A DNA stretch of 64,000 nt from Candidatus Defluviilinea proxima. GTDB lineage: Bacteria > Chloroflexota > Anaerolineae > Anaerolineales > Villigracilaceae. The notes below the pieces were generated by a model. That model worked only from the letters and a program-made list of their open reading frames with translations, was not told the origin of the DNA and did not search any database. Every line of letters begins with the position of its first letter. Within the stretch, counting starts at the first letter, position 1. Location: the NCBI GenBank assembly GCA_016721115.1, contig JADKIW010000001.1, forward strand, positions 77,501 to 141,500, read 5' to 3'. The position numbers and the translations under genes are program-made. Of this stretch, positions 44,548-53,968 are shown in pieces.

Positions 44548-44796
44548 ATGTTTGATAATCTACGCGATTTTTCCGACGAACCCCTCTATGAGGATGAGAC
44601 AAACGATCTCTACAAAGAGCCAGAGAATGTTGCATCTTCTGCGGCTTCCGCTCCTGCGCGCAGTAGGAAGAGGAAGAGCAAAAATTTTCTTGGCATGACG
44701 GCAATGCAACGTTTTATTCTTTCCGTGATGGTCATGCTGACGGTTTGCATGGTCGGAACGCTTGCAATGTTCGTGTTGGGCAAGATGTCCATCTAA
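44548..44796 (+). CDS. Small single-pass membrane protein
   Basis: 82 aa. Acidic N-terminus (1-26), Ala/Arg/Lys-rich patch (33-44) and one membrane helix (about 55-77). RBS GAGGTAAG. Follows birA by 23 bases. Topology suggests a cytosolic N-terminus. Unknown role; conserved type in Anaerolineae is my guess. Confidence 0.7.
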   Translation: MFDNLRDFSDEPLYEDETNDLYKEPENVASSAASAPARSRKRKSKNFLGMTAMQRFILSVMVMLTVCMVGTLAMFVLGKMSI

Positions 44797-44813
44797 GGCT
44801 AATTTCAAAACAG

Positions 44814-44848
44814 AAAACCCCAAAGGCCAATTTGACCTTTGGGGTTTT
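44814..44848. terminator. Bidirectional terminator
   Basis: AAAACCCCAAAGG / CCTTTGGGGTTTT between the small membrane protein and gyrA (convergent). Confidence 0.9.
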
Positions 44849-44868
44849 TATTTTCAACAACGATTCTT

Positions 44869-47388
44869 TTATATCAACTGGGGTTGCGGTTCAGTCTTTT
44901 CGTCAGGGGAGATCTCCGCGCCAGCCTTCTTCAAATCCTCTGCGGAGATGCGAGCTACAGAGGCCACACTATCACCCGGTTGTGGCTTGATCAGATGTAC
45001 ACCTTTTGTGGCACGCCCAGCTTGTTTGACCGTTTTATTCTTGATGCGGATCGCAACGCCATTTGCCGTCATGATCGTCAAATCATCATCTGGCTGTACA
45101 ACACGTGCCGCTACGATCTTCCCGATCTCTTTCAAAGCCTTCTGGTCGATGGTTGAAATACCGCCAGTAGCGCGTCCCTTGGGAGAATATTCCTTGAGTG
45201 GGGTTTGCTTTCCATAACCTGTGGACGTTATAACGAGGAGTGAACCATCTTTTTCGATAACATCCACGCCCGTAACCAAATCATCCTTTTTCAAGCGGAT
45301 CGCCTGTACACCCGCGGCCTGCCTCCCCATCGAACGGACTTTATCTTCGCTGAAGCGTAGAGCCTGTCCGTTTTCGGTCACGAAGATCACTTCGTCCTTG
45401 CCGCTGGTCACACGTGCCCAACCCAGTTGGTCGCCTTCATCCAAATTCATAGCGATCAAGCCCGAAGGTCGAACAGAGGCGAATTCATCAATCGCCACAC
45501 GTTTGACCTTGCCGCGCGTGGTCGCAAGCATACAATATCCATGGGCAGAGAAATTCGAGACAGCTATCGCGGCCGTGACACGCTCACTTGGGTCAAGTGC
45601 AAGAATGTTGACAAGCGGGATACCTTTCGCGGTTCGATCTGCATCTGGGATCTGATACACCTTCTCTGAATAGACTTTCCCTTTATCCGAGAAGAACAAC
45701 ATCGAATCAAGGCTACGAGCTGGGATGAGTGCTACTATTTCATCTTCATCCTTCGTCTCATGCCCCTTTACACCACGTCCGCCTCGGCTCTGTGACCTGA
45801 AAGCTGCAGCCGCAACACGTTTGATGTAGCCACGTTCTGTGAGACTGATCAACACCGCTTCATCTTGCACCAGGTCCGCTTCACTGAGGTTTTCGGTCGC
45901 ATCACCAGCAATGCGAGTACGGCGATCATCACCATATTTATCAGCAAGCTCGCGCATATCATCTTGAATGAGCGAAAGGATCTTTTTCGGATGAGCAAGA
46001 AGGTCTTCAAAATACGCGATCTGCTCTGTAACCTGTTTGTGTTCCTCTTCGATCTTCCAGCGTTCCAACGCCGCAAGACGACGTAATTGCATGTCCAAAA
46101 TCGCCTGCGCCTGCAACTCACTCAACTTAAATCGCTTAACAAGGTTAGCCTTCGCAACGTCTGCATCCTGCGATTCACGGATCGTTTTGATGACCGCATC
46201 CAAGTTTGTCAGCGCGATCAAATACCCGTCAAGGATATGCTGACGTGCTCGTGCCTTTGCCAAATCAAAATTTGTGCGCCGAACAATGACCGTCTGACGG
46301 TGTTCAATAAAGATCTGCAAAGCACGTTTGAGAGGCAGGGTACGCGGTTCGCCATCCACAAGTGCGAGCATTTGCACGCCAAATGTGGTCTGCAAGTTCG
46401 TATACTTGTAAAGTTGATTGAGCACCTTCTTCGGTTGCGCACCGCGTTTAAGCTCGATCACAATACTCATACCACGACGATCCGATTCATCGCGCATATC
46501 TGAGATCTGGTCAATCTTGTCATCACGCACCAGTTCGGCAATCCGCTCGATCAAGGTCGCTTTGTTCACCTGATACGGGATTTCTGTAACGACAATATTG
46601 TGCCTACCAGACTTTACTTCTTCAATATGCGCCACACCACGTACAACAAGGCGTCCCCTACCTGTGGCATAAGCGGACTCGATCCCCTCACGGCCAACGA
46701 TAATACCGCCCGTCGGAAAGTCTGGGGCAGTAACGTATTTCATCAACTCATCGAGCGCAACATCGTCCATGCGCTCGTAATTATCGATCAAGAAAATAAC
46801 GGCACTTGTCAATTCACGAAGATTATGAGGCGGGATATTCGTAGCCATACCCACCGCAATACCCGAAGCTCCATTGAGAAGCATATTCGGCACACGTGAC
46901 GGCATAACCAGCGGTTCTTCAAGTGACTCGTCAAAGTTTGGCCCGAAATCCACGGTATCCTTCTCAAGGTCGGCAAGGATCTCCTCCGCCAACTTCTGAA
47001 GACGGGCCTCGGTATAACGCATCGCCGCAGGCGCATCACCGTCAACCGAACCGAAGTTACCCTGGCCATCCACCAACATATACCGCAGGGAAAAATCCTG
47101 CGCCATACGTGCCATCGTCTCATACACAGCCGAATCGCCGTGTGGGTGATATTTACCCAACACCTCACCCACAATACGAGCAGATTTCTTGTATGCCGTA
47201 TTCGAACGAATACCCATATCATGCATGGCATATAAAATACGACGATGGACAGGTTTCAACCCATCGCGTGCATCGGGCAGAGCACGCGCCACAATTACGC
47301 TCATCGCATAATCGAGATACGCGTCGCGCATCTGGGCATCAATGTCAACCTGTTGGATGTTTCCAGCTTGGATGTTTTCTTCGGCCAT
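44869..47388 (-). CDS. gyrA: DNA gyrase subunit A
   Basis: 839 aa. Catalytic Tyr125 in MRYTEARL; QRDR segment HPHGDSAVYE (81-90), where Ser86 and Glu90 correspond to E. coli Ser83 and Asp87 (Glu is a natural variant). The C-terminal domain has six beta-pinwheel blades with the GyrA box QSRGGRG. Introduces negative supercoils with GyrB. A TATAAT-like -10 on the minus strand is at 47491-47496, about 105 bp upstream of the start. gyrB is not in the window. Confidence 0.96.
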   Translation of the reverse strand: MAEENIQAGNIQQVDIDAQMRDAYLDYAMSVIVARALPDARDGLKPVHRRILYAMHDMGIRSNTAYKKSARIVGEVLGKYHPHGDSAVYETMARMAQDFSLRYMLVDGQGNFGSVDGDAPAAMRYTEARLQKLAEEILADLEKDTVDFGPNFDESLEEPLVMPSRVPNMLLNGASGIAVGMATNIPPHNLRELTSAVIFLIDNYERMDDVALDELMKYVTAPDFPTGGIIVGREGIESAYATGRGRLVVRGVAHIEEVKSGRHNIVVTEIPYQVNKATLIERIAELVRDDKIDQISDMRDESDRRGMSIVIELKRGAQPKKVLNQLYKYTNLQTTFGVQMLALVDGEPRTLPLKRALQIFIEHRQTVIVRRTNFDLAKARARQHILDGYLIALTNLDAVIKTIRESQDADVAKANLVKRFKLSELQAQAILDMQLRRLAALERWKIEEEHKQVTEQIAYFEDLLAHPKKILSLIQDDMRELADKYGDDRRTRIAGDATENLSEADLVQDEAVLISLTERGYIKRVAAAAFRSQSRGGRGVKGHETKDEDEIVALIPARSLDSMLFFSDKGKVYSEKVYQIPDADRTAKGIPLVNILALDPSERVTAAIAVSNFSAHGYCMLATTRGKVKRVAIDEFASVRPSGLIAMNLDEGDQLGWARVTSGKDEVIFVTENGQALRFSEDKVRSMGRQAAGVQAIRLKKDDLVTGVDVIEKDGSLLVITSTGYGKQTPLKEYSPKGRATGGISTIDQKALKEIGKIVAARVVQPDDDLTIMTANGVAIRIKNKTVKQAGRATKGVHLIKPQPGDSVASVARISAEDLKKAGAEISPDEKTEPQPQLI

Positions 47389-47505
47389 TATTTTCTCTCT
47401 AAATGGGATTTCGGCATAAAAAAGACACGAAGAACGAGATTCTGTGACTCCGCGTCTTAACTAATGAAAGGACATGCCTGATTTTCTCTAATTATACCGC
47501 GCTAT

Positions 47506-48684
47506 TTACCTATGCAGAAGACGTAAAACCGCCTCCAACGGGACCTTAGCCTGCTTCTGCAATTCCCCAGCCTTTTTCTCAATTTGAGCGATTAACTCCA
47601 CACGCGATCGGAGCATATTTTCCATCATCTCGATCGCGACTTCGGGCGCATCCATGGCAGGGTCAAAAATATGCCTTGCAAAACCCATTTGTTCCATGAT
47701 TCCGCCATGTTTTAGGTCAAATGCATACATTAAAACAGGACAACGGCCTAAAAACGCCATCACAGCTCCATGTACACGGGCAACAAAGGCTGCCTCGCAA
47801 TAGCTATACACATTTGCGGCATCTCTTGGATAAATCTGCTCATCAACCAAAAGAGCAAAGCTACCAAATTTGGCCTTTCCAATGATCTCATGAAAGGCCA
47901 AACGGTCGTCATCCGGTGCAACTGTATTCATAGGGACAAATATAGGCTGACACCCATTCTCCCAAAGCCAATCCAATACAGCGGCAAAAACATCAACTTC
48001 CTTGTGGCTATCCGAAGATGACTTTGGAGAATAATGCGTATGGGCCTCCCCGTCACTTCCTCGCAATGTGCGAGGGGTTAAGGCAACTAATGGGCGAGAT
48101 ATTCCCGAATTCCACCCCGCCCGTTGCAAAAGTTCTCTCGCGTGTTGCCCATCATTTGAACGTAATGTAAAAGCTGAGTCAGCCGCCATTTGCTGGCTGG
48201 CGTCATCCCATCCACACTCCCGGAGCAATTGACGGGTATGCCCGTCCCGGTAAGTCACAACAGATGCATAAGACATCAAGTATCGTAAAACCAACCTTGT
48301 AAACGTGGACTTGATCCTTTGGCTGGAAACAGACCACAGAACACATGGAACACTGAATATCATCGATAACGTCACGAATACAACAATGACTATGGAATGG
48401 AATGTATCATCGTAAAAAGGGACGCCCCCGCCAAAAATAAACATATCAGCCTTTATGAAGACCTTTATGATCTCAAAGAATTGCTTTCGAGTATAAAGCG
48501 GTAGAAAAGTATGAGCCGAAGCTCTTGCCGTATACGCCAACAAATTTGACGGATTATCTGTAATCACAATAAACTCAACTTTTTCGATCTCTCCCCCCAA
48601 TAGATCCGTGATCGAAAGAAGCAACGCCTGGTCGCCAATATTTTCACTTCCGTACCAAGCACCCCATAAGATAATCCGTTTCAC
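47506..48684 (-). CDS. Polysaccharide pyruvyl transferase family protein
   Basis: 392 aa. The PS_pyruv_trans motifs: GSENIGDQALL near residue 12, FGGGVPFYDD near 85, and HGAVMAFLGRCPVL near 305. Adds ketal-linked pyruvate to sugar residues of wall polymers or exopolysaccharide (CsaB type). Opens the glycan cluster read toward lower coordinates; 7-nt gap to the GT4 gene. Confidence 0.85.
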   Translation of the reverse strand: MKRIILWGAWYGSENIGDQALLLSITDLLGGEIEKVEFIVITDNPSNLLAYTARASAHTFLPLYTRKQFFEIIKVFIKADMFIFGGGVPFYDDTFHSIVIVVFVTLSMIFSVPCVLWSVSSQRIKSTFTRLVLRYLMSYASVVTYRDGHTRQLLRECGWDDASQQMAADSAFTLRSNDGQHARELLQRAGWNSGISRPLVALTPRTLRGSDGEAHTHYSPKSSSDSHKEVDVFAAVLDWLWENGCQPIFVPMNTVAPDDDRLAFHEIIGKAKFGSFALLVDEQIYPRDAANVYSYCEAAFVARVHGAVMAFLGRCPVLMYAFDLKHGGIMEQMGFARHIFDPAMDAPEVAIEMMENMLRSRVELIAQIEKKAGELQKQAKVPLEAVLRLLHR

Positions 48685-48691
48685 TCGTATT

Positions 48692-49828
48692 TTACCTTTC
48701 TTCAGTCAAAGCACTTATCAAAATCCGCTCATACTCCTGAATAACATAAGACAAATCGAATTTACGTGAATGTTCAAAACTTGCTTTTCTAGTGTTCATC
48801 AATAGCACAGGGTCAGTCAATAGGCTTCTCATACTTTCGATAAAACCCTGTACATCATAGGGAACATGTAAAAAACCATTCACACGATCTTCAACAAGAT
48901 CCAACATGCCGCCTACACGGCTGGAAACGATTGCCAATCCATTTGCAAGTGCCTGCAACCCAGTCAGCGGGATACCTTCTGTAAGAGATGGCATCAATAA
49001 AATATCGCTATCTTTCATAATTTTCATTACAGCATCGGTCGACATCCAACCAGGCAAGGTAAAACGATCTTGTAAACCCAACAAGGCGATCTCTTGCATC
49101 GTCTCAGTATGGAATTCCCCATCTCCGATCATTACACAATGCCAATCAAGTTCACGCAAAGCATAAAGGACTTGAGGAATTAAAACAGGATTCTTCTGGT
49201 GCACAAACCTGCCCGCAAATACGATCTGTGGTGGCTTATTGACTTTGATATTCTCTTTATGTGATCGTTCTATTTCGATCCCATTGTGAATGACATTGAC
49301 TTCCACCGGGTAATGAGACAAGGCTAAATAACGCGTAAAGTCACTTATGGCGGTAACAGCCGCCGCATCCTGCCAGATACGAGGGGTAAAGGGATAAATC
49401 CATCCAAACCAGCGATCTGTCTTCTCTGGGACACCACCAGGCACATCCCCCAAGTGACTTGTCAAAACATAAGGCCTACCCGTCAATTTAGACAGTGCCC
49501 ACGCAAGGAGCCCCGCAGGAACAGCAAAATGCACATGGATAATCTGCGGTTGAAAACGAAATATAAGCCACAGACTCACAAAAAAACCAATAAACAGATA
49601 CCCGCTCATCGCAAGCATGTCACCAACAAATGCTTTTCGCCGAAACGAAGGAATACGGATAAGCCGAACGCCTTCATCGACGCTTTGTAATGGTAAATTC
49701 TTCATGTGAGGTGCAAGTACACAAACCTCGTGACCAAGTTTTACAAGTCCACGAGCAACATCCTGTGCAACATGTCCACCCCCACCACCGATGGGAGGAT
49801 ATTCATGAATGAGAACCAGAATTCGCAC
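48692..49828 (-). CDS. GT4-family glycosyltransferase
   Basis: 378 aa. GTG start at 49826-49828, preferred because GGGAGG lies 9 nt upstream; the longer frame to 49864 has no RBS. GT-B fold: EYPPIGGGGGHV N-terminus, C-terminal donor site EGIPLTGLQALANG. In that E-x7-E motif the second Glu is Gln, which weakens but does not exclude activity. Adds a nucleotide-sugar-derived hexose to the glycan chain. Overlaps the neighbouring gene by 26 bases. Confidence 0.87.
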   Translation of the reverse strand: MRILVLIHEYPPIGGGGGHVAQDVARGLVKLGHEVCVLAPHMKNLPLQSVDEGVRLIRIPSFRRKAFVGDMLAMSGYLFIGFFVSLWLIFRFQPQIIHVHFAVPAGLLAWALSKLTGRPYVLTSHLGDVPGGVPEKTDRWFGWIYPFTPRIWQDAAAVTAISDFTRYLALSHYPVEVNVIHNGIEIERSHKENIKVNKPPQIVFAGRFVHQKNPVLIPQVLYALRELDWHCVMIGDGEFHTETMQEIALLGLQDRFTLPGWMSTDAVMKIMKDSDILLMPSLTEGIPLTGLQALANGLAIVSSRVGGMLDLVEDRVNGFLHVPYDVQGFIESMRSLLTDPVLLMNTRKASFEHSRKFDLSYVIQEYERILISALTEER

Positions 49829-51014
49829 TGGTATTACCCTCCCAAATAATCTTCTCGCCATCAAACCCTAACATGCGCCCAGTTGCTGTTTCCAAGTTAT
49901 CAGGAGGCAAGTCAAATCCCGAAGGAAAAAGTTTAATATCAAAAATCGTGTTAGATGGTTCTGTGGATAACTCAATGGCATCAACAATCTTCTGATTTGC
50001 CAAGTTAAATATCAACAAAGTATTGCTAGCTCCAAGAGCCAGTCTACCATCAGGTAATTCAAGAGCGCCCCTAAGAAATTTCTCCGTAATCTGCGTACTC
50101 GAAAAAACATTACCATCCTGGCTGAAATGTATCACAATCCCTGATGATGTATCCAAGTAGATGAAGGAACCGTCATGCAAAGAACAGATAGAATGGCTTG
50201 GATTGTGCGCTGTTGTGAACTTGAGCACAATTTCCCATGTATCACTCTGATTGAATCTAACCACAGCTGATTTGCTCTTCGCTGGTGGAACAATCAACTC
50301 GCTATGCAATTGTTTCCTAAGACGAAGAACATATCTGAGCATACGGTTTAACGTCAGGAAGAAATCCCATATCTTCAATTTGAGCATTAGTGTTTTCACG
50401 GTCATCAGCCACGAGAATTGATTCCCGACAATCAATCCCAGAGATAATAAAAGATCGCCATGCGGGCCGGCTACAATACTGTTAAGGTGAGTTCGATCGT
50501 ACACATCAGAGTTGAAATACGGGCGACGACGGAAGTCAGTTTTAGGATTAAGGATATCTCTGGAATGGAGCTTTTGTTTCGTAATCCCGTCTAAGGATTT
50601 CAACATTTTTTTTTGTTCGCGGACTAAGTAACAGTCTTTCAATGCACCGGAAAGATCAAACTTCGCCAATAGATCATTTGCAGTTGATGTAATCCAAACA
50701 CCGTCATCAACATACATAATTTCGTGTATGGCCGAGACAGAAGGATGAGTAATGGCTCTAACCAAATTCCAATGATGGTCAAAGAAAAAAACGGTGGAGT
50801 AATTTGCAATTGCAAATTCTCCATTATTAAAACTCATACCGCGCATCCCGCGCATCCCGCCGCGCGGATTAGTATCACGTATACGATACGGCGGCTCAAT
50901 ACCTGCCGTGGCTTGAAGAATTTGATGGGTTTCCAAATCAATCACATATAACCAACCTGAAACTTCCCCATGTAAAACGTGTCGGTGGTTGGTTGACACA
51001 ATAATACACGTCAT
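49803..51014 (-). CDS. Beta-propeller-like protein in the glycan cluster, unknown
   Basis: 403 aa. Repeated four-strand blocks (for example GWLYVIDLETHQILQATAG, DGVWITSTANDLLAKFDLSG, DGSFIYLDTSSGIVIHFSQ, GRLALGASNTLLIFNLANQ) indicate a propeller of about six blades. No signal peptide. Its start overlaps the upstream GT4 by four bases and its end overlaps the next GT4 by 26, so it is translated with them. It may act as a scaffold or in a tailoring step of polysaccharide synthesis; no family recognised. Confidence 0.72.
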   Translation of the reverse strand: MTCIIVSTNHRHVLHGEVSGWLYVIDLETHQILQATAGIEPPYRIRDTNPRGGMRGMRGMSFNNGEFAIANYSTVFFFDHHWNLVRAITHPSVSAIHEIMYVDDGVWITSTANDLLAKFDLSGALKDCYLVREQKKMLKSLDGITKQKLHSRDILNPKTDFRRRPYFNSDVYDRTHLNSIVAGPHGDLLLSLGLIVGNQFSWLMTVKTLMLKLKIWDFFLTLNRMLRYVLRLRKQLHSELIVPPAKSKSAVVRFNQSDTWEIVLKFTTAHNPSHSICSLHDGSFIYLDTSSGIVIHFSQDGNVFSSTQITEKFLRGALELPDGRLALGASNTLLIFNLANQKIVDAIELSTEPSNTIFDIKLFPSGFDLPPDNLETATGRMLGFDGEKIIWEGNTSANSGSHS

Positions 51015-52096
51015 AATGAAATCAAACTCCTGTATATATCAATGTGTTTTTGCAGGGATATTTCCAGTGAAAACGTTGATCGTACATGTTCCATACCCGC
51101 ATCTCCCATGTTCTGCCAATTGGAATCGCGTAACAAAATTTGTAGACCTCCTTCATAATCACCATCAGTAATATGATGCCCAAAGTCAGATGCAAATTTA
51201 TCCGGGTCAATTTCGCTCAAAATTGCACATCCATGTGCAGCAGCCTCAATGAAAGTTGTAGGCAAGCTTTCACGGGCCGATGTGTTCACCAGCACCCAAC
51301 TTTTACCAAGCAAATCAGACACCCCATTTTCAGAAAACTGATCTACAAACCCACGAAGTTTCAGATTGGATAGATGCACATACTTAGACTTCAATTTTTG
51401 CACCCAAACAGCATCTCTCCCCTCTCCTATCGCCTCAAACTGGACATCTGGGAATTGTTTCGCTAAATCAAAAAATATCTCGGGACGTTTTCTCCTATCC
51501 AACCGCCCCACAAAACAAACCAATGGAGTCTCTGATTTTCGAACGTTTTCAGGAAATGGAATCGGAGATGGCAAAAACTCTGGATCACTCGAGAGCATAT
51601 ATTTTTTACGCGCTTTAGGTGCCAACATTTTGGCGGCTACAAAACAACGATCTGCTCTTTGAATAGCCTTATGGACGAAAATATTATCTTCATACAGGAA
51701 ATTAAAAAGAACTTGTGAATGGTTCAACGATGGATACATGAACTCGATCCACCAATCATGCAGATTGCGTGTATCACGGCAAGTGACAACGTGCTTTCGA
51801 TGCGGCATGGCACGTTGTGCAAGATATGTACTTAAAGATGGTTCCTGTGAGTGATAAATATCGGCATCCACTGAGCGAATAAGACTGAGAGCGGAGAAAG
51901 GTTTGCGGGGTTCAAATCCGATGACTTGAATGCCATCGAGCACTTCAACAGGTTGTTGCCCCATACGACGCGGAACAATGGCCGTCACTTCATGACCACG
52001 CTTTACGAGTTCACGTCCAAGCATGCGCGTTGACCGCCCAAATCCTCCGTATTTTCCCCAGGCAAATATTTCAACGCTTAGCAAACAAATTTTCAT
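51011..52096 (-). CDS. GT4-family glycosyltransferase
   Basis: 361 aa from ATG 52094-52096 (upstream frame to 52156 is inside the GT2 remnant). GT-B: WGKYGGFGRSTRMLGRELVKRG, FVGRLDRRKRPE for the donor domain, and intact E-x7-E (ESLPTTFIE). Four-base overlap with the truncated GT2 ahead of it. Confidence 0.88.
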   Translation of the reverse strand: MKICLLSVEIFAWGKYGGFGRSTRMLGRELVKRGHEVTAIVPRRMGQQPVEVLDGIQVIGFEPRKPFSALSLIRSVDADIYHSQEPSLSTYLAQRAMPHRKHVVTCRDTRNLHDWWIEFMYPSLNHSQVLFNFLYEDNIFVHKAIQRADRCFVAAKMLAPKARKKYMLSSDPEFLPSPIPFPENVRKSETPLVCFVGRLDRRKRPEIFFDLAKQFPDVQFEAIGEGRDAVWVQKLKSKYVHLSNLKLRGFVDQFSENGVSDLLGKSWVLVNTSARESLPTTFIEAAAHGCAILSEIDPDKFASDFGHHITDGDYEGGLQILLRDSNWQNMGDAGMEHVRSTFSLEISLQKHIDIYRSLISL

Positions 52097-52308
52097 AGGC
52101 GTAAAAACCGCAGCCCATAAAAAAAGCCAAAGCCTTGTATCTTCTCCCCTAGCCAAAATATTAGAAAATCACCCACGGATTCAAAAGGCGGGCGAAATTG
52201 TCTTTCAAGGGCATCTAAACAGTATCGGATAGTCTCACGCCCAAGTGTAGGAATAATTACAGAAACGGTTCTTCGATCAGGGTTCATAATGGCCACAGGG
52301 TTGTTCAT
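52093..52308 (-). pseudogene. Truncated GT2-family glycosyltransferase
   Basis: 71 aa. The first 30-odd residues match a GT2 N-terminus (RRTVSVIIPTLGRETI and the following helix), then the sequence changes to an unrelated hydrophobic tail and stops, missing the DXD and catalytic region of the roughly 250-300-aa family. ATGA overlap with the flippase-like gene and four-base overlap with the GT4 show that it once was an operon gene. Internal deletion is the simplest reading. Confidence 0.8.
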
Positions 52309-53261
52309 ACTTTATGAAGTGTGAATAATTCTATCAGGCCACCCGTCAAACTAGTAAGAACCGAACGCGCATATACGAGAAATGAAAAAGCCACAGCCAA
52401 ATCTGCGTGGACGCCAATTGCGGTCATAACCCAAACAATACTTACTTCACGTAGTCCAATACCGCCGAACAAAGTGAAAGGGGCAAGAGAAGTCAAAAAG
52501 AAAACAGAGCGCATCCAACCCAAGCTTGTAAGCTGGATTGGCAGGTTCATGGAGAGAGCGAGGTAATAAAAGCTCAATACGCCAACGAGTTCACCGGCCA
52601 CCCCCATACCGATCATAAAAAGAAGCTCACGGATATTTAGTTTAGAGTAAATCAAAAGGGATGCCGAAAGGCGCTCCATATAAACGCCAATCTTCCTTAA
52701 CCAATTCCGATGATTGTTTTCTGTCACATCCCGGATCCATAACAAGACCGGATGGCTGTAACGTGTGATAAACAACCATAAAAGTATGGTAACGGCCAGA
52801 AAAAGGAAAATCCAGCCAGGTTGTACCAGAATAGCCGTATCCACTTCGCCAAAAATAAAGAACACACCAAAGATAATGACGATAAAGATATCGAATAAAC
52901 GATTCACTGCGACCGCTGTTAACGCTTCGGCAGATTTCCCGTTACCAGAAAGCTTATACCAGCGCATAAGACTCCCTACAGCGGATGCTGGCGAGAAAAA
53001 GGAATAAAACCGAATAACATAATTGATCTCCATCAATTTAAGCGGGGAGATTTGTATACTTTGTTTTCGAGTTAACATCCATAAACGGACGGCCCCCAGG
53101 TAACTGGCAGGAAACCCTAGTAAATACGCCATCCAGAAGTAATACGGGGAAGCACTTCGAATGGCATCAATGATCTTTTGCATTGGAACAAAAAATAAAA
53201 AACTCCCCACCAACCCAATAAATAAAACAATCCGTAAAATCTGAATAAGACGCGACCGCAT
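52305..53261 (-). CDS. LPG-synthase-TM/UPF0104 flippase-like membrane protein
   Basis: 318 aa, about eight helices. Matches the lysylphosphatidylglycerol synthase transmembrane (UPF0104) family: the AVGSLMRWYKL and VNRLFDIF motifs, then FGGIGLREVS near residue 260. In glycan clusters such proteins are thought to move lipid-linked intermediates. First gene of the minus-strand operon, upstream of the truncated GT2. Confidence 0.85.
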   Translation of the reverse strand: MRSRLIQILRIVLFIGLVGSFLFFVPMQKIIDAIRSASPYYFWMAYLLGFPASYLGAVRLWMLTRKQSIQISPLKLMEINYVIRFYSFFSPASAVGSLMRWYKLSGNGKSAEALTAVAVNRLFDIFIVIIFGVFFIFGEVDTAILVQPGWIFLFLAVTILLWLFITRYSHPVLLWIRDVTENNHRNWLRKIGVYMERLSASLLIYSKLNIRELLFMIGMGVAGELVGVLSFYYLALSMNLPIQLTSLGWMRSVFFLTSLAPFTLFGGIGLREVSIVWVMTAIGVHADLAVAFSFLVYARSVLTSLTGGLIELFTLHKV

Positions 53262-53287
53262 GATAACCTGACATATTAATAAAAATA

Positions 53288-53303
53288 CCCGCTTTTCAGC
53301 GGG
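53288..53303 (-). terminator. tRNA terminator on the minus strand
   Basis: CCCGC (53288-53292) / GCGGG (53299-53303), followed on the minus strand by a T-rich tract, immediately 3' of the tRNA gene. Confidence 0.75.
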
Positions 53304-53308
53304 CTGTG

Positions 53309-53392
<84 letters not shown>

Positions 53393-53572
53393 TTTATTTA
53401 CTGCGGGGTGAATTTTATCTCAAAGAGTAGTTTTGTCAACCTGAGCACAACTTCACAAGACTCACACACTGAGTACACCTTTCTGCAACTTTATTGTCAT
53501 AAAATCGTATTAAATAAATGGAACAAAAAATGTTTTTCTACGTCTTGTAGTTATCCCTTGCAGGCTTGAAAA

Positions 53573-53629
53573 CTCCATTGCTTGCAAATCAATAACAGTA
53601 CTGTTAGGGGATATAACTTTTCAATGGAG
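53573..53629 (+). promoter_or_regulatory. Palindromic leader upstream of the 40-aa peptide
   Basis: TAACAGTACTGTTA (53593-53606) is a 14-bp perfect palindrome, enclosed by CTCCATTG (53573-53580) and CAATGGAG (53622-53629). Either an operator for a repressor or a structured leader. The rest of 53393-53673 is AT-rich without another visible feature. Confidence 0.4.
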
Positions 53630-53673
53630 AAACGGTTAAATAGGTACATCACTGTTAAGAAAGGAGGCGCCCC

Positions 53674-53796
53674 ATGTTTGTTGTTGCTATCGTAATCTGC
53701 TTGCTCGTGTTCGCCGTCATCGCTGGCGCGGACTTGCTCGTCTCGAACATCAATTCAGACGAGTTGAGCAATATGGGTGTCGAGAGAAAATCATGA
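53674..53796 (+). CDS. 40-aa single-helix membrane peptide
   Basis: ATG 53674 with AAGGAGG 6-9 nt upstream. One hydrophobic helix (residues 2-18) followed by an acidic polar tail (about 22-40, with DELSNMGVERK). Short but with an ideal ribosome site and its own terminator. Resembles small regulatory or stress membrane peptides; no family recognised. Confidence 0.65.
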   Translation: MFVVAIVICLLVFAVIAGADLLVSNINSDELSNMGVERKS

Positions 53797-53821
53797 GAGA
53801 TGACTCGTATCCCATCCCCTA

Positions 53822-53857
53822 GCCCGATGCTGAAGAAATCAGCGTCGGGCGTTTTTT
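53822..53857 (+). terminator. Terminator after the 40-aa peptide
   Basis: GCCCGATGCTGA / TCAGCGTCGGGC with a following G and T6 run. Confidence 0.88.
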
Positions 53858-53943
53858 ATTTAACGAGGAAAATATCACGGGGAGATAAAGATCATTAACC
53901 AGAAACATCCGTCGGTTGGGAAAGAAGCGAAGCATCCGCAAGG

Positions 53944-53949
53944 TATAAT
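53944..53949 (+). promoter_or_regulatory. -10 element for the acyl-CoA dehydrogenase operon
   Basis: TATAAT 20 bp upstream of the preferred start; no convincing -35. Confidence 0.45.
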
Positions 53950-53968
53950 GAAAAAAACGAGGTTAACA

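Noticed and set aside
44869..47402. Many antisense frames inside gyrA (up to 159 codons)
   Set aside because: Shadows of a long GC-balanced coding gene; no RBS or recognisable protein.
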